From positions 1 through 64,000 of the forward strand of contig NZ_SNXI01000007.1 in NCBI RefSeq assembly GCF_004362895.1: 64,000 nucleotides of DNA, in the 5' to 3' direction. The notes below the pieces were generated by a model, which was not told the origin of the DNA, made no database searches, and saw only the letters and a list, made by a program, of their open reading frames with translations. The translations under genes and the position numbers were made by a program. Of the stretch, positions 36,345 through 46,217 are shown in pieces. Numbering within the stretch: the first letter of the stretch is position 1; each line of letters opens with the position of its first letter. The DNA is from Idiomarina aquatica (lineage in GTDB: Bacteria > Pseudomonadota > Gammaproteobacteria > Enterobacterales > Alteromonadaceae).

Positions 36345-38894
36345 TTATTCGTTTGGCTGCGATAAACTCAGCTCGCGAATGGTGTTTTCCTGAATATCAC
36401 TGTTATCAAACCAAATCGGACGCAACTGTGGCTGTTGCGAGTACAGCAGCGTCTGGTCAATGTAGTGATCAGAGAACACGTTACGTGACTGCGAGTAACT
36501 CAGTAGTCCTTCGGCTACCGGACCGTTCTCGGTAAATTCCATGGTAAACATCCAGCTTGAACCGTAGCTAATATGATAGCCAAGGCCGGCTTCGGTCAGG
36601 TTGGAACCATCTGCTTCAGGATAAATTAAACGCGGATAGATGGTACCATCTGAACCGGTGTTAGCACGGAAGACGTTAAAGCCACCTTCAACGTTGTTAG
36701 CACCACCCCAGGGTAAGCGCTGACCCGAAGGTTGTCCGGTCGGTAATGCGCGTTCGACAAATTGCACTTCGCCCAACGGCGCGTCAATCGGTAATCCCAG
36801 TGACTGGATGCGCACCATGGCATTACCCAGATCCGTTAATACCGACACATTGTTTACCATGTCGCGCGGCGTATTAAGTGGATCAGCCGGATCAAACTCA
36901 ACTTCCCATTTGGGGTTGCGATTAAATTCGGTAGCAAATTCACGGAACAACATCGCACCGACGCTATCTTTGTTCATCGTGCCATCCCACTGACCGAGCG
37001 TATCGCAAGCAGGTTTGATGCTGATATTGCCGGCCGCAGTAGATACCGGTTGTTCACCCTGACGGGTACACAACGCCAGCAGATCGTCCAACAGCACCTC
37101 AGCCAGATAGCTACGATTACTTAACAACTTCTCGGCGATATCTTCACGGGTAAACTTACCATCAGCAGAGCCACCTTCAGCCAGCATTTTTTGGCCTAAA
37201 CGCGAACGCCACGATTGTTCGTTGTTGATTGGTCCCCACAACGGCGCAACATTCTCAATTGGCGTATCCGGGTTGGTTAGCCAATAACTGTTATTCGAGT
37301 TTTGTACAAAGTCAGTGCGCAACAGTGAAGGAGCACGGTCAAACGACATCTTGCCGTCTGCTTTGAACATTGCTGAATTACCCGGCATCACAGGGAAGCC
37401 GGCAGAAGCACTAATGCCCTGCAGCAAGGTGTTTTGCTCCCATGCGGCAATCGCTTCGTCGCTGATATTCGGCACCGATGAACCATCAGTAAAGAAGGCA
37501 TCGCCATCGTCATCAACTGCCATCGCGTTGTTAAATACCGTACCGGTATAGTCAATAAAGCTTTGGCGGTATTCTTCGATATTACGCGCCCGGTTCATTG
37601 CCAGCCAGTGGTCAAGCACTTCGTAGTTTGGCAAGTTGGCATCGTAAATCGCATAAGCGACGTCTTTACCAAAATCATCCACACCCCAGGTTAATGGTGA
37701 GTTAGGAACCTTTATGATGGTACCGAACTCACTGTGGTAGCTGGTTTTTTCCAGGGTAATACTATTCCCGCCACCGACATTAACCCGAATCTGGTGCGTC
37801 TTGGTTGTCATCTCGACCGGCTCGCCGTCGACCAAATAGGTGGTACCCGATTCATCCGCCGGGTCCAGTTCTAATTGGTGCACAACAAAGCGGTTAGCGG
37901 TAGAGAAAGTATGCGTCCAGGCCACGTTCTCGTTAAAGCCGATATTAACCACACCTGGCATACCCGATAACGAGCCACCGGCAACTTTCAACTCGCCCGG
38001 AATTTCTATACCAAACTGCCAGAAGCGTTGGTTACCGGTATGCGGGAAGTGCGGGTTAGCTAACAGCATACCCTGCCCGGTTGCACTTAAGTCACGCCCC
38101 ACAGCCCAACCATTTGAGCCCATTTCGGTAGGGTTCGGTTCCGGCATGTGAACGTCTACATTGGCCAGATTCAGACTCGCGGTTTCCTGACCCGGCATAA
38201 CCGGCTGGGGCGCAAAGTCCTGCCCCGGAGGCGCTGCTACAAACACCGCACCCGTAAAGTTACTGGCTCCCGGCAACAACGCAACCCCCTGCGCATAGGT
38301 CAGCATGTCGACCGGCGTAATTTCGCGCACAAATGGTTGGCCGGCACATTGAGGGTCAATATTCGCAACACCGGTATCATTCAGGTACTTGTTATAACCT
38401 GCCGCATAACCTTCAAGTAAGGCTTTAGATTCGTCAGTCAGGCTGTCATAGCCCTGCTCCGCGTTGTCACGGATACCTAATGCTAAAAAGCCAAAATCAT
38501 CGATTAAGTTTTGGCTGTTACCCGATCCAATCGGGTTATCAGGACCAAAGAACATGGACCGCTGAGAATTAAACTTAACGATTTGATCGGCAAGGATACA
38601 AATATTGTCTTGCGCAAAGGCATAGCCCACGCCAAACGCTATACTTTCGACATTGTCGGCAGTTATGTAAGGTACGCCATAGTCTGTCCAGGTAATATCC
38701 GCGGTTAACTCACCATCTGTATCAAAGGTAGTTAACGGCTCCTGTTCTGGTAACGGACTACTGTGGTCAGGTTCTTCCGCCACTGGCGGTGCTTGGTATT
38801 CCGGTACGTCGTTTTCAAATTCACAGCCAGCGAGCGTCACTACGCCAGCCAGGATCATCCCCTGATAAATCCGACTTTTTGTTGGCAAATTCAT
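36345..38894 (-). CDS. lipoprotein Ntn amidohydrolase (penicillin/AHL acylase family)
   Basis: The 849-residue protein begins with a lipoprotein signal: MNLPTKSRIYQGMILAGVVT, then LAGC, the cysteine being the lipidation site near residue 24. It belongs to the penicillin-acylase/acyl-homoserine-lactone acylase family of self-cleaving amide hydrolases. MGSNGWAVG near 258-266 marks the cleavage point, with Ser260 as the new N-terminal nucleophile of the beta chain. NNSYWLTNP and LPWGGANNVEGG are also typical. The family acts on N-acyl amides such as AHL signals or aculeacin; the substrate here is not shown. AAGGAA precedes the ATG. Monocistronic. Confidence 0.88.
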   Translation of the reverse strand: MNLPTKSRIYQGMILAGVVTLAGCEFENDVPEYQAPPVAEEPDHSSPLPEQEPLTTFDTDGELTADITWTDYGVPYITADNVESIAFGVGYAFAQDNICILADQIVKFNSQRSMFFGPDNPIGSGNSQNLIDDFGFLALGIRDNAEQGYDSLTDESKALLEGYAAGYNKYLNDTGVANIDPQCAGQPFVREITPVDMLTYAQGVALLPGASNFTGAVFVAAPPGQDFAPQPVMPGQETASLNLANVDVHMPEPNPTEMGSNGWAVGRDLSATGQGMLLANPHFPHTGNQRFWQFGIEIPGELKVAGGSLSGMPGVVNIGFNENVAWTHTFSTANRFVVHQLELDPADESGTTYLVDGEPVEMTTKTHQIRVNVGGGNSITLEKTSYHSEFGTIIKVPNSPLTWGVDDFGKDVAYAIYDANLPNYEVLDHWLAMNRARNIEEYRQSFIDYTGTVFNNAMAVDDDGDAFFTDGSSVPNISDEAIAAWEQNTLLQGISASAGFPVMPGNSAMFKADGKMSFDRAPSLLRTDFVQNSNNSYWLTNPDTPIENVAPLWGPINNEQSWRSRLGQKMLAEGGSADGKFTREDIAEKLLSNRSYLAEVLLDDLLALCTRQGEQPVSTAAGNISIKPACDTLGQWDGTMNKDSVGAMLFREFATEFNRNPKWEVEFDPADPLNTPRDMVNNVSVLTDLGNAMVRIQSLGLPIDAPLGEVQFVERALPTGQPSGQRLPWGGANNVEGGFNVFRANTGSDGTIYPRLIYPEADGSNLTEAGLGYHISYGSSWMFTMEFTENGPVAEGLLSYSQSRNVFSDHYIDQTLLYSQQPQLRPIWFDNSDIQENTIRELSLSQPNE

Positions 38895-39005
38895 CGCTTT
38901 TTCCTTGTTATTGTTTTTAATTTTTAAAACGATACTGCCTTATTCGTTTAGTGCTTGAGTATGGAAGCTACAGGTCGAACCTGCAAGTCAATTTCTGCCG
39001 GTTTA

Positions 39006-39785
39006 TTATAGCTTTATCGTGCCTTTCAGGTAATCTACCGCAGTGCCATGTATCTGCACTCGGTCACCGACCACGACACACTGCAATGTTCCGCCACGAC
39101 GGGATGCCTGGCGGGCTAAAATGTGGTTTTTATTTAACCGTTGCGCCCAATATGGCGCCAGCTGGCAGTGTGCCGAGCCGGTTACCGGATCTTCAGGTAC
39201 ATTAAGCTTGGGGAAAAAACAGCGGCTGACGCAGTCATAGTCGCGACCGGCGGCTGTAAATACGACCCCGCGCGAGTCCAGCCGCTGTAAGACGGATAAG
39301 TCGGGGGCGAGATCCAGCACCTGATGTTCATCAGCAAGAACAACAATGTGGTCAAACCCCAGCAACACGGCTTGCGGCTCAACGTCCAGTACCTGGCTAA
39401 TGGCCTCAGGCACCGCAACCGACTCCGGCAGCGTCGCCGGAAAGTCCATCATTAAACCTTGTTCTGTGCGATGCACAATAAGCTCACCGCTACGGCTCTC
39501 GAACGACACCTGCTGTTGAGCGTAACCCAAGTGCTCAAAAACCACATGCGCAGCCGCTAAGGTTGCATGACCACACAGATCCACTTCAGCTGCCGGCGTA
39601 AACCAACGCAGCTGAAAGCGCTCACCCTGCGGCACAATAAACGCGGTTTCGGATAAATTATTTTCTTCGGCTATTTTTAACAGCAGGTCATCAGCAAGCC
39701 ATTGTTGCAAAGGCACGACTGCTGCCGGATTCCCCTCAAAAACACGCTCAGCAAAAGCATCCACCTGAAATAAATTGAGTTCCAC
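39006..39785 (-). CDS. PhzF-family epimerase/isomerase-like protein
   Basis: The 259-residue cytoplasmic protein starts MELNLFQVDAFAERVFEGNP, followed by AAVVPL. It has the catalytic glutamate in NLSETAFIV (about residue 45), the second-half signature DLCGHATLAAAHVVFE, and EDPVTGSAHCQLAPYWA. PhzF relatives isomerise small metabolites, but most members have unknown substrates. No phenazine genes are present, so a phenazine role is not supported. It is a single gene between two unrelated neighbours. Confidence 0.87.
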   Translation of the reverse strand: MELNLFQVDAFAERVFEGNPAAVVPLQQWLADDLLLKIAEENNLSETAFIVPQGERFQLRWFTPAAEVDLCGHATLAAAHVVFEHLGYAQQQVSFESRSGELIVHRTEQGLMMDFPATLPESVAVPEAISQVLDVEPQAVLLGFDHIVVLADEHQVLDLAPDLSVLQRLDSRGVVFTAAGRDYDCVSRCFFPKLNVPEDPVTGSAHCQLAPYWAQRLNKNHILARQASRRGGTLQCVVVGDRVQIHGTAVDYLKGTIKL

Positions 39786-39833
39786 CGCAACTTCCTCTTG
39801 TTATTACCAGTTATTGGCTATACATAGTAAGTG

Positions 39834-40169
39834 ATGAACACGATGCTGATAAAGATATTCAACTTATTTCTGCTGCTAGCGAGCGCAATGACTGTCGCGC
39901 ATGCCGAATACGTTTATGCCGGCGTCAAGTCAGATAAACACAACATCACCCAGCATACGACGCTAGACAGACAGGGTCTCAATTACCACCAAACGCTGTT
40001 ACAAGCAGACGTTGAAAACGAAACGAGTGATCTCGACAGTTTAACAACTACGCCGGAACTCCCCCCCTGGCATCGTCTATCGTTCGGTCAACCGTCAGCA
40101 CTGTCGCTAGCTAATGTCGCGTTTAAGTTTTCTTTCCCACAGAGCCGTGCCCCGCCAGTAATCTGCTAA
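39834..40169 (+). CDS. small exported protein of unknown function
   Basis: An unrecognised gene of about 111 residues. Possible starts are ATG 39834 or 39843; none has a strong ribosome site. The N-terminus (LIKIFNLFLLLASAMTVAHA) is a signal peptide ending AHA. The mature part of about 85 residues is polar with threonine-rich and proline segments (TTTPELPPWHRLSFG) and ends PQSRAPPVIC, with a single terminal cysteine. It might be a short surface or periplasmic protein. Coding status is plausible but unproven. Confidence 0.5.
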   Translation: MNTMLIKIFNLFLLLASAMTVAHAEYVYAGVKSDKHNITQHTTLDRQGLNYHQTLLQADVENETSDLDSLTTTPELPPWHRLSFGQPSALSLANVAFKFSFPQSRAPPVIC

Positions 40170-40228
40170 CGCAATTTTGATTTAACGACGTCATCAACGT
40201 TTACTATCTGTGTTAGTGGAGTATTCAT

Positions 40229-40816
40229 ATGAACCAATTTAAAGCGATCCCATCCGATCACATGAGCCCGGAACTGGGCACAGAAAACACCCAGCAAGAG
40301 TTTAGTCACGCAAGTTGGCATGCGCCGGCGACGGCTGTGTTTGATGATTTCCGTCAGCATGAGCCCGTTATCGTCGATGCCGACACTAGTCTTGCTAAGA
40401 CCGAGTCACTTTTGCATAAAAGCGGTCAACGCTACGCCTGTGTGAGTAATACCAAAGGTAATATCATCGGATTTGTGGCGCTACGTGAGTTTTATGGCCG
40501 GCGTGCCATGCAATTAGCATTACAAGCTCAGATTCCGCGCGCTGAAGTGAGCGTCAGTGCGCTGATGGTGAACCTAGCGCAATTGCCACAAATCGAATAT
40601 CGGTTGCTGAATCAAGCGCGCATTGGCGATGCCGCAGCAACATTGAAGACTCGAGGTTACGACTTTTTAGTGATTAAAGAAGGGGAAATTCTGCGCGGCG
40701 TTATTTCATCACTACGCATCGCTGAAGTCACCGGAGAATCAGTAAACATTTATCACTCCGCGTCCACTTTTGCCGAAATCATGACTGCCGTCAGTCATGG
40801 TGAATTAATGGACTAA
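40229..40816 (+). CDS. CBS-domain protein
   Basis: A 195-residue cytoplasmic protein. After an unstructured N-terminus, two CBS-like repeats lie at about 48-105 (PVIVDADTSLAKTESLLHKS, then YACVSNTKGNIIGFVALREF) and about 110-170 (RIGDAAATLKTRGYDFLVIK). CBS pairs bind adenosyl nucleotides and act as energy or redox sensors, but no fused effector is present. GGAG precedes the ATG at a suitable distance. It stands alone between the small exported gene and the tRNA region. Confidence 0.75.
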   Translation: MNQFKAIPSDHMSPELGTENTQQEFSHASWHAPATAVFDDFRQHEPVIVDADTSLAKTESLLHKSGQRYACVSNTKGNIIGFVALREFYGRRAMQLALQAQIPRAEVSVSALMVNLAQLPQIEYRLLNQARIGDAAATLKTRGYDFLVIKEGEILRGVISSLRIAEVTGESVNIYHSASTFAEIMTAVSHGELMD

Positions 40817-40981
40817 CGTAAACAGCTAGCGGTAGCGCTTATTATTGATACAAGCGTTACCCAGCTATCGCCCAGTTTTACCGTCAAGTGGTCATAAAAC
40901 GTCTGTGTTTGCATCGCCGGGGGTGTTTGCTAACCCCAGCGGGACCATTAATAACAACCCCGACATGATAAATAGACGCAT
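40813..40981 (-). pseudogene. possible frameshifted small exported gene
   Basis: GAGG, 5 bases, then ATG at 40981 opens a signal-peptide-like frame (MRLFIMSGLLLMVPLGLANT), which stops at 40892 after 29 residues. If one C were removed from the CCCCC run near 40918, the frame would continue as AMQTQTFYDHLTVKLGDSWV to a stop at 40813. The extension is only 33 codons, so it could be chance. The element may also be a real 29-residue peptide or nothing. Confidence 0.3.
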
Positions 40982-41101
40982 AAATGCCTCAAGCGCGGAA
41001 TAAACTAAAAGCTTAAACTGAAGCAGTGGCGTTTTAGATCAATAGCGTGATTTGGCGCTGTGGTTTTAAAGGACTATTTATAACTGATTATTTCTAATTG
41101 A

Positions 41102-41188
41102 TGGTGCCGAGGGGGGGACTTGAACCCCCACGCTGTTACCAGCGGTGGATTTTGAATCCACTGCGTCTACCAATTCCGCCACCTCGGC
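41102..41188 (-). tRNA. tRNA-Leu (anticodon CAA)
   Basis: An 87-base gene with CCA encoded. The acceptor stem GCCGAGG pairs with CCTCGGC. The anticodon arm is GTGGA, loop TTCAAAA, TCCAC, giving CAA, which reads UUG. The long variable arm (CGCTGGTAACAGCG) marks a class II tRNA, and GGTTCAAGTCC is the T arm. It is single, with its own promoter upstream. Confidence 0.96.
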
Positions 41189-41219
41189 AAAAGATAGGAT
41201 GTCTTGGTCGACGGGTGGG

Positions 41220-41247
41220 ATTATACCCGTGACATGGTGCTAATCAA
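41220..41247 (-). promoter_or_regulatory. tRNA-Leu promoter
   Basis: The minus strand has TTGATT (41247-41242) and a perfect TATAAT (41225-41220) with a 16-base spacer, about 31 bases before the tRNA 5' end. A GC-rich stretch (CCC ACCCG) follows the -10, typical of a stringent discriminator. Confidence 0.75.
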
Positions 41248-41393
41248 GCACTTATTGCAGAAATTTTTCAGTTACTGGTTTAATTGCTGATTAGTTAACC
41301 AATGCCGCCTTTTTTGCCCCATGCATACGCGATTTTTCGGCTTCGTGTTACACTTTCGTGGTTTGATTAGCACAAGCAACGATAAGGGTTACC

Positions 41394-41903
41394 GTGGTTA
41401 CCGAAGCACAAAAATTACATGCCAGTTTCCCCAGTGCGGGAATACTTCGACGTCTTGCCGCGTGGATTTATGATTTACTGGTAGCAGCCGCTATTATTAT
41501 GCTGGCATCTGCTGTGGCGCTAGCTTTTGCCGGGATCTTGTCTGCAACCGGCATGATTACCTTAACCGAAGAGTTCGACCACGCGGCCTGGCTGGCTCAG
41601 GGGCCCTGGTACAGCATTTATTTGATTACCGTGGTGGCGATTTTTTTTGGCTATTTCTGGAAAACCTCCGGGCAAACCGTCGGTATGCGCGCATGGCGGT
41701 TAAAACTACAAAACCGTGATGGCAGTAAACTGTCGCTAACCCAGGTCGTGATCAGGTTACTAACGTGCTGCGCCGGCCTTGGCAGTTTATGGGTGTTAGT
41801 CGATTTTAAAAACCGTCGCAGCTGGCACGACTACGCCGCCGGCACTGAGCTGGTTGTGCTATCTAAAGAGGCTAACCAGCTATTTTATTGGCATGATTTA
41901 TAG
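41394..41903 (+). CDS. RDD-family membrane protein
   Basis: The 169-residue inner-membrane protein starts at GTG 41394, 6 bases after AAGGG. It has RRLAAWIYDLLVAAAIIMLA (the R-A-x-D motif in TM1), a second span near 75-93 and WKTSGQTVGMRAWRLKLQNR. Next come a third span and VDFKNRRSWHDYAAGTELV, all typical of RDD proteins. Some RDD proteins have been linked to ion transport or stress, but the role is generally unknown. It ends 17 bases before the convergent lptG stop. Confidence 0.88.
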   Translation: MVTEAQKLHASFPSAGILRRLAAWIYDLLVAAAIIMLASAVALAFAGILSATGMITLTEEFDHAAWLAQGPWYSIYLITVVAIFFGYFWKTSGQTVGMRAWRLKLQNRDGSKLSLTQVVIRLLTCCAGLGSLWVLVDFKNRRSWHDYAAGTELVVLSKEANQLFYWHDL

Positions 41904-41920
41904 TCGCTTCCGCGAACAAG

Positions 41921-42991
41921 CTAGCCCGGCCGCTTCTGCATAAAATAAACAGCCAAACCGGCAAACACGATACTGGGCAATACCGCGCCCAGTATCGCCG
42001 GAATCTGGTAAACCTGCGCTAACGGCCCGAAAATCTCGTTGGTTACGTGAAAACCAAAACCGGTCACCACGCCCAATAAGATGCGCGCCCCCATACTGGT
42101 CGAGCGCAGCGGCCCGAAGATAAACGACAACGCCACCAATAACATCACCGCGACCGTAATCGGTGCTAATACCTTGCGCCACAGCGCCAGCTCATAACGC
42201 TGCGATGACTGCTGGTTGCTCTCCAAATAGGTCAGGTAATCCAGTAGCCCGGTTATCGACAAAGACTCCGGCTTTACCGTTACAACGCCCAGTTTGTCAG
42301 GTGTTAAACTTGACTGCCACGCTATTGATGGCACCCGGCGTTCGTTAATTCTGCGTTCACCAATTTCGGTCACCACCACCTGGTTTAAGCGCCATTTTTG
42401 GTCACTGAATACCGCTGACTGCGCATAGGTAACCGTGTCTAACTGCTTTTGTTCGGTAAACTCGTAAATCAATACGCTGTTCAGTTGGCCGGTATCCTGC
42501 ACTTCGCCGATATTGATAAAACGATTACCGTCTTTAGCCCACACCCCGCGCTGCGCCGAAATCAAGCTACCACCGGATATTTCCTGTGCCCGGATTAACC
42601 GCCCTTTGGCTTCCATTGGCGGCGCAATCCACTCGCCAATCGCCATTACCGCGACCATCATAATAATGGCGGTTTTCATCACCGCAGCCGCAATATTCAG
42701 GCGCGAGCGCCCCGCTGCCATCATCACCACTAACTCGGAGTTACTGGCCAACATGCCCATGCCTATCAAACCACCCAACAAGGCAGCCATAGGAAAGAAT
42801 ACCTCGATATCCCGGGGCAGGCTGTAAAACACAAACAACGCGGCATCAACCACTTCGTAACTGCCCCGCCCCACTGACTTTAACTGTTCAACAAAACGAA
42901 TCAGCGACGACAGCCCGGTCAACACAGCTAAACTAAGTAGCGACGTACGCAACACCGTCATACCGATGTAACGTTCCAGAATTGATAACAT
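41921..42991 (-). CDS. lptG: LPS export permease LptG
   Basis: LptG is one half of the LptB2FG ABC transporter that extracts lipopolysaccharide from the inner membrane. The 356-residue protein has spans at the N-terminus, around 65-120 and 270-350, with a periplasmic beta-jellyroll between (RFINIGEVQDTGQLNSVLIY). SLPRDIEVFFPMAALLGGLI is the coupling-helix area that meets LptB. It starts at the lptF stop, so the two are co-translated. Confidence 0.95.
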   Translation of the reverse strand: MLSILERYIGMTVLRTSLLSLAVLTGLSSLIRFVEQLKSVGRGSYEVVDAALFVFYSLPRDIEVFFPMAALLGGLIGMGMLASNSELVVMMAAGRSRLNIAAAVMKTAIIMMVAVMAIGEWIAPPMEAKGRLIRAQEISGGSLISAQRGVWAKDGNRFINIGEVQDTGQLNSVLIYEFTEQKQLDTVTYAQSAVFSDQKWRLNQVVVTEIGERRINERRVPSIAWQSSLTPDKLGVVTVKPESLSITGLLDYLTYLESNQQSSQRYELALWRKVLAPITVAVMLLVALSFIFGPLRSTSMGARILLGVVTGFGFHVTNEIFGPLAQVYQIPAILGAVLPSIVFAGLAVYFMQKRPG

Positions 42992-44091
42992 TAACTACGC
43001 CCCCATTTTAGCGAGGCCAGCATCCGTAAGCCCACCGGACGCCCCTTACCAATTAATATCATGCCGAATATCAATAGCCCGATATGGATCCACCACAAAC
43101 CAATAGCGGTAGGAATGACACCATCGCGGACAGCAGATTTAGCCGCCATCAGCAGCAGAAAGTACCCCAAATAGATAAGCAGCGCCGGTGCCATCCGCGC
43201 GAATTTACCCTGCCGCGGATTAACCCGGCTTAACGGCACCGCAATCAATGTCAGCAACGGCATCGCCAACGGAATCGCCACACGCCACTGAAACTCAGCC
43301 ACAGCCGCAGCGCCGGACTCTTGCAGCAGCTCTTGCGTACTGTAGGCTTCCAGCTTGCGAATTTGCTCGTTAACCGGCTGCTCTTTAATCTGCAGGCGAT
43401 AGCTATCAAACTGCATCAGCTGGTAGCTGTTGGCATCACCAGCAAAGCGTTTACCGTTATTCAGCTCCAGCCATTGCTCACCCGATGCTTCGGTAATAAC
43501 CCGGCCACCATCCGCCATCACCACACTGCCTGACTGCAGTTGACCCTGTTCATGCTGGTGCTGTGCTACAAACACATTATCCAGCTGCCCCTCTTCACCC
43601 TGCGCTTCGATAAAAATGACGGCTTTTTGGTTACTGGCTTGCTGAAAACGACCGGGCATTAATGCCGTCAGGCCACTATCTGCGCGTGCTTTATCTTCAA
43701 TTTTCTGTTCTTGATCTAATGCCCATGGCACTGCCCACAACGTTAACGCCGCCGTGGCAAGCGCTAATACCAGCGACAGCACCAGCGTCACCCGGGTGAC
43801 ATACCATTCGCTAACACCACAGGCGTGCAGCACGGTCATTTCGTTATCTGCGTAAATACGCCCGTGCGCCAGCAAAATACCCAAAAACAGGCTTAACGGC
43901 AGGATTAGTGACAATAATGCCGGTAAGTTTAACGACAACAGCTGAAATATGATGGTACCGGGAATATCACCTTCGGATGCATCCGATAGCACCCGGACAA
44001 ATTTTTGACTGACAAAAATTGTTATCAAAATAAATAAAACGGCAAGTTGAGATTTAAAGGTCTCATTGATCAGGTATTTAAATATGCGCAC
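42991..44091 (-). CDS. lptF: LPS export permease LptF
   Basis: LptF pairs with LptG in LptB2FG. The 366-residue protein begins MRIFKYLINETFKSQLAVLF, has SLNLPALLSLILPLSLFLGI in the coupling region and a periplasmic domain from about 135 to 265. The C-terminal spans are near 270-350. It is divergent from pepA, the conserved enterobacterial arrangement. Confidence 0.95.
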   Translation of the reverse strand: MRIFKYLINETFKSQLAVLFILITIFVSQKFVRVLSDASEGDIPGTIIFQLLSLNLPALLSLILPLSLFLGILLAHGRIYADNEMTVLHACGVSEWYVTRVTLVLSLVLALATAALTLWAVPWALDQEQKIEDKARADSGLTALMPGRFQQASNQKAVIFIEAQGEEGQLDNVFVAQHQHEQGQLQSGSVVMADGGRVITEASGEQWLELNNGKRFAGDANSYQLMQFDSYRLQIKEQPVNEQIRKLEAYSTQELLQESGAAAVAEFQWRVAIPLAMPLLTLIAVPLSRVNPRQGKFARMAPALLIYLGYFLLLMAAKSAVRDGVIPTAIGLWWIHIGLLIFGMILIGKGRPVGLRMLASLKWGRS

Positions 44092-44250
44092 CGGCTTTCG
44101 CTCTTAATGTTCGCTCTAAGTTTAACCCCATAACATGGGTTTTTACTGGAATAGCTGTGATTTTTAAGTAAACTTGGTATTTTAACAACAAATTTATGCT
44201 TTAGGTAAACTATAGCAGGCCTTTAGCCCTACCGAAACAGGAGCCGTTTC

Positions 44251-45759
44251 ATGGAGTTCAGCGTAAAAAGTGGTAACCCGGAAAAACAACGCTCTGCTTG
44301 TATCGTCGTTGGGGTCTTTGATCCCCGTCGATTGTCAGGCGTAGCCGAACAACTCGACAACGTTAGCGATGGCTATCTGAGCAACTTATTGCGCCGCGGC
44401 GACCTCGAAGGCAAAGCCGGTCAGGTATTGCTGTTACATCATGTACCTAATGTCCTCGCCGAGCGTGTATTGCTTATTGGTTGTGGCAAAGAGCGAGAGC
44501 TTGACGAACGCCAGTATAAGCAAATTATTGCAAAAATGATCAATACGCTTAACGAAACAGGCTCGATGGAAGCGGTCTGCTTTTTAAGTGAACTGCATGT
44601 TAAAGGCCGTGATACCTACTGGAAAGTTCGGCAAGCCGTTGAGGCTGCACGTTCCGCTAATTACACCTTTAACCAGTTAAAAACTAAAAAAGAGGAGCCG
44701 CGCCGACCGCTGCGTAAGCTGGTGTTTAACGTGCCCAGCCGCAAGGAACTAGGTATTGGTGAGCAGGCGATTCAGCATGGTTTAGGTGTAGCAGCCGGAA
44801 TGGATCGTTGCCGCGACGTAGCCAACATGCCGCCGAATATCTGCACACCCCGTTATTTAGCAGAACAGGCGAAGGAAATAGCTGACAGCTACGACAACTT
44901 AACCGTGACCACGGTTGAAGAAAGCGAGATGGAGCAGCTGGGCATGAATGCATACCTGGCCGTTGGCCGTGGCTCAGAGCATGAGTCAGTGCTTACACTG
45001 ATGCATTACCGCGGTGCTGCCGATGAGCAGGCACCTATTGTGTTAGTTGGTAAAGGCCTGACATTTGACTCCGGCGGTATTTCCATCAAACCCTCCGCCA
45101 ACATGGACGAAATGAAATATGACATGGGCGGTGCTTCCGGTGTTATCGGCGCGATGCAGGCGTTGGCAGAGTTACAACTACCGATCAATGTTATTGGCGT
45201 GATGGCAGGCTGCGAAAACATGCCCGATGGCAAAGCTTATCGCCCGGGCGATATTCTTACTACCATGAGCGGACAGACGGTTGAAGTATTAAACACTGAT
45301 GCTGAAGGCCGTTTAGTCTTATGCGATACGCTAACTTATGTTGAACGTTTTGAGCCCGAATTGGTTATCGACATGGCTACCTTAACCGGTGCCTGCGTGG
45401 TTGCACTGGGTTCACATGCCTCGGCAGTTTTAAGTCAGCACAACCCGCTGGCCAGCGAAATTCTTAGTGCCGCATCGCAAAGCGGCGACAAAGCGTGGCG
45501 CTTGCCACTGTGGGACGAATATCAGTCGCAGCTGGATAGTCCGTTTGCCGATATGCAAAACATCGGCGGCAAAGAAGCCGGTACCATTACCGCGGCCTGT
45601 TTCTTATCGCGCTTTACCAAAAAATACACCTGGGCACACATGGATATTGCCGGCACCGCATGGAATGGCGGCGCTAATAAGGGATCAACGGGTCGCCCGG
45701 TGCCGCTGTTGACGCAATTCCTGATTAATCGTTGCAGCCAGACGGATAGTTCAGAGTAA
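44251..45759 (+). CDS. pepA: leucyl aminopeptidase (M17)
   Basis: PepA is a hexameric dizinc aminopeptidase; in E. coli it also binds DNA in plasmid dimer resolution and carAB control. The 502-residue protein has a variable N-terminal domain and a catalytic domain with [17 protein letters not shown] near 268-284, and the M17 signature [10 protein letters not shown] near 348-357. Metal ligands K, D, D, D and E fall in these blocks. CAGGAG precedes the ATG. holC follows after one base. Confidence 0.96.
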   Translation: MEFSVKSGNPEKQRSACIVVGVFDPRRLSGVAEQLDNVSDGYLSNLLRRGDLEGKAGQVLLLHHVPNVLAERVLLIGCGKERELDERQYKQIIAKMINTLNETGSMEAVCFLSELHVKGRDTYWKVRQAVEAARSANYTFNQLKTKKEEPRRPLRKLVFNVPSRKELGIGEQAIQHGLGVAAGMDRCRDVANMPPNICTPRYLAEQAKEIADSYDNLTVTTVEESEMEQLGMNAYLAVGRGSEHESVLTLMHYRGAADEQAPIVLVGKGLTFDSGGISIKPSANMDEMKYDMGGASGVIGAMQALAELQLPINVIGVMAGCENMPDGKAYRPGDILTTMSGQTVEVLNTDAEGRLVLCDTLTYVERFEPELVIDMATLTGACVVALGSHASAVLSQHNPLASEILSAASQSGDKAWRLPLWDEYQSQLDSPFADMQNIGGKEAGTITAACFLSRFTKKYTWAHMDIAGTAWNGGANKGSTGRPVPLLTQFLINRCSQTDSSE

Positions 45760-45760
45760 C

Positions 45761-46204
45761 ATGTCGCGGGTTACTTTTTTTCTGCTACCCGAGGCTGCCG
45801 CAGACGAGCAAAACGGTCTCATTTGCGATAAAATTGCGGATCTTTTTCGGCAACATAAAAAGGTTCGTGTCTTTGCTCGGTCGCAACAGCAGGCTGAACA
45901 AATCGACGAGCTATTGTGGCAGCGCCCGGCGGACAGTTTTATTCCCCACAATCTGGTGGGCGAGGGGCCTGCTAATGGCGTGCCGGTAGAAATCGTCTGG
46001 CCTGAGGCTGACAACATCGCCCGCCGGCCCGGCTACGTTTTGTTTAACCTGGCTGAGCAGGTGCCGGCGCAAGCACAACAAAGTCACACAATTTTTGATA
46101 TCGTGCCGGCCGATGAAGAGCAAAAAGCCATTGCACGTGAACGTTACAAACATTATCGGGCCAGCGGTTGCCAATTAACCACTGAGCCCCTGAACGCAGA
46201 GTAA
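45761..46204 (+). CDS. holC: DNA polymerase III chi subunit
   Basis: Chi links the clamp loader to SSB at the fork. The 147-residue protein starts [20 protein letters not shown]. It has [39 protein letters not shown] and a C-terminal [11 protein letters not shown], typical of HolC. The single base between the pepA stop and its start suggests coupling. valS follows 13 bases later. Confidence 0.94.
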   Translation: MSRVTFFLLPEAAADEQNGLICDKIADLFRQHKKVRVFARSQQQAEQIDELLWQRPADSFIPHNLVGEGPANGVPVEIVWPEADNIARRPGYVLFNLAEQVPAQAQQSHTIFDIVPADEEQKAIARERYKHYRASGCQLTTEPLNAE

Positions 46205-46217
46205 TAGTAAGGTCATT

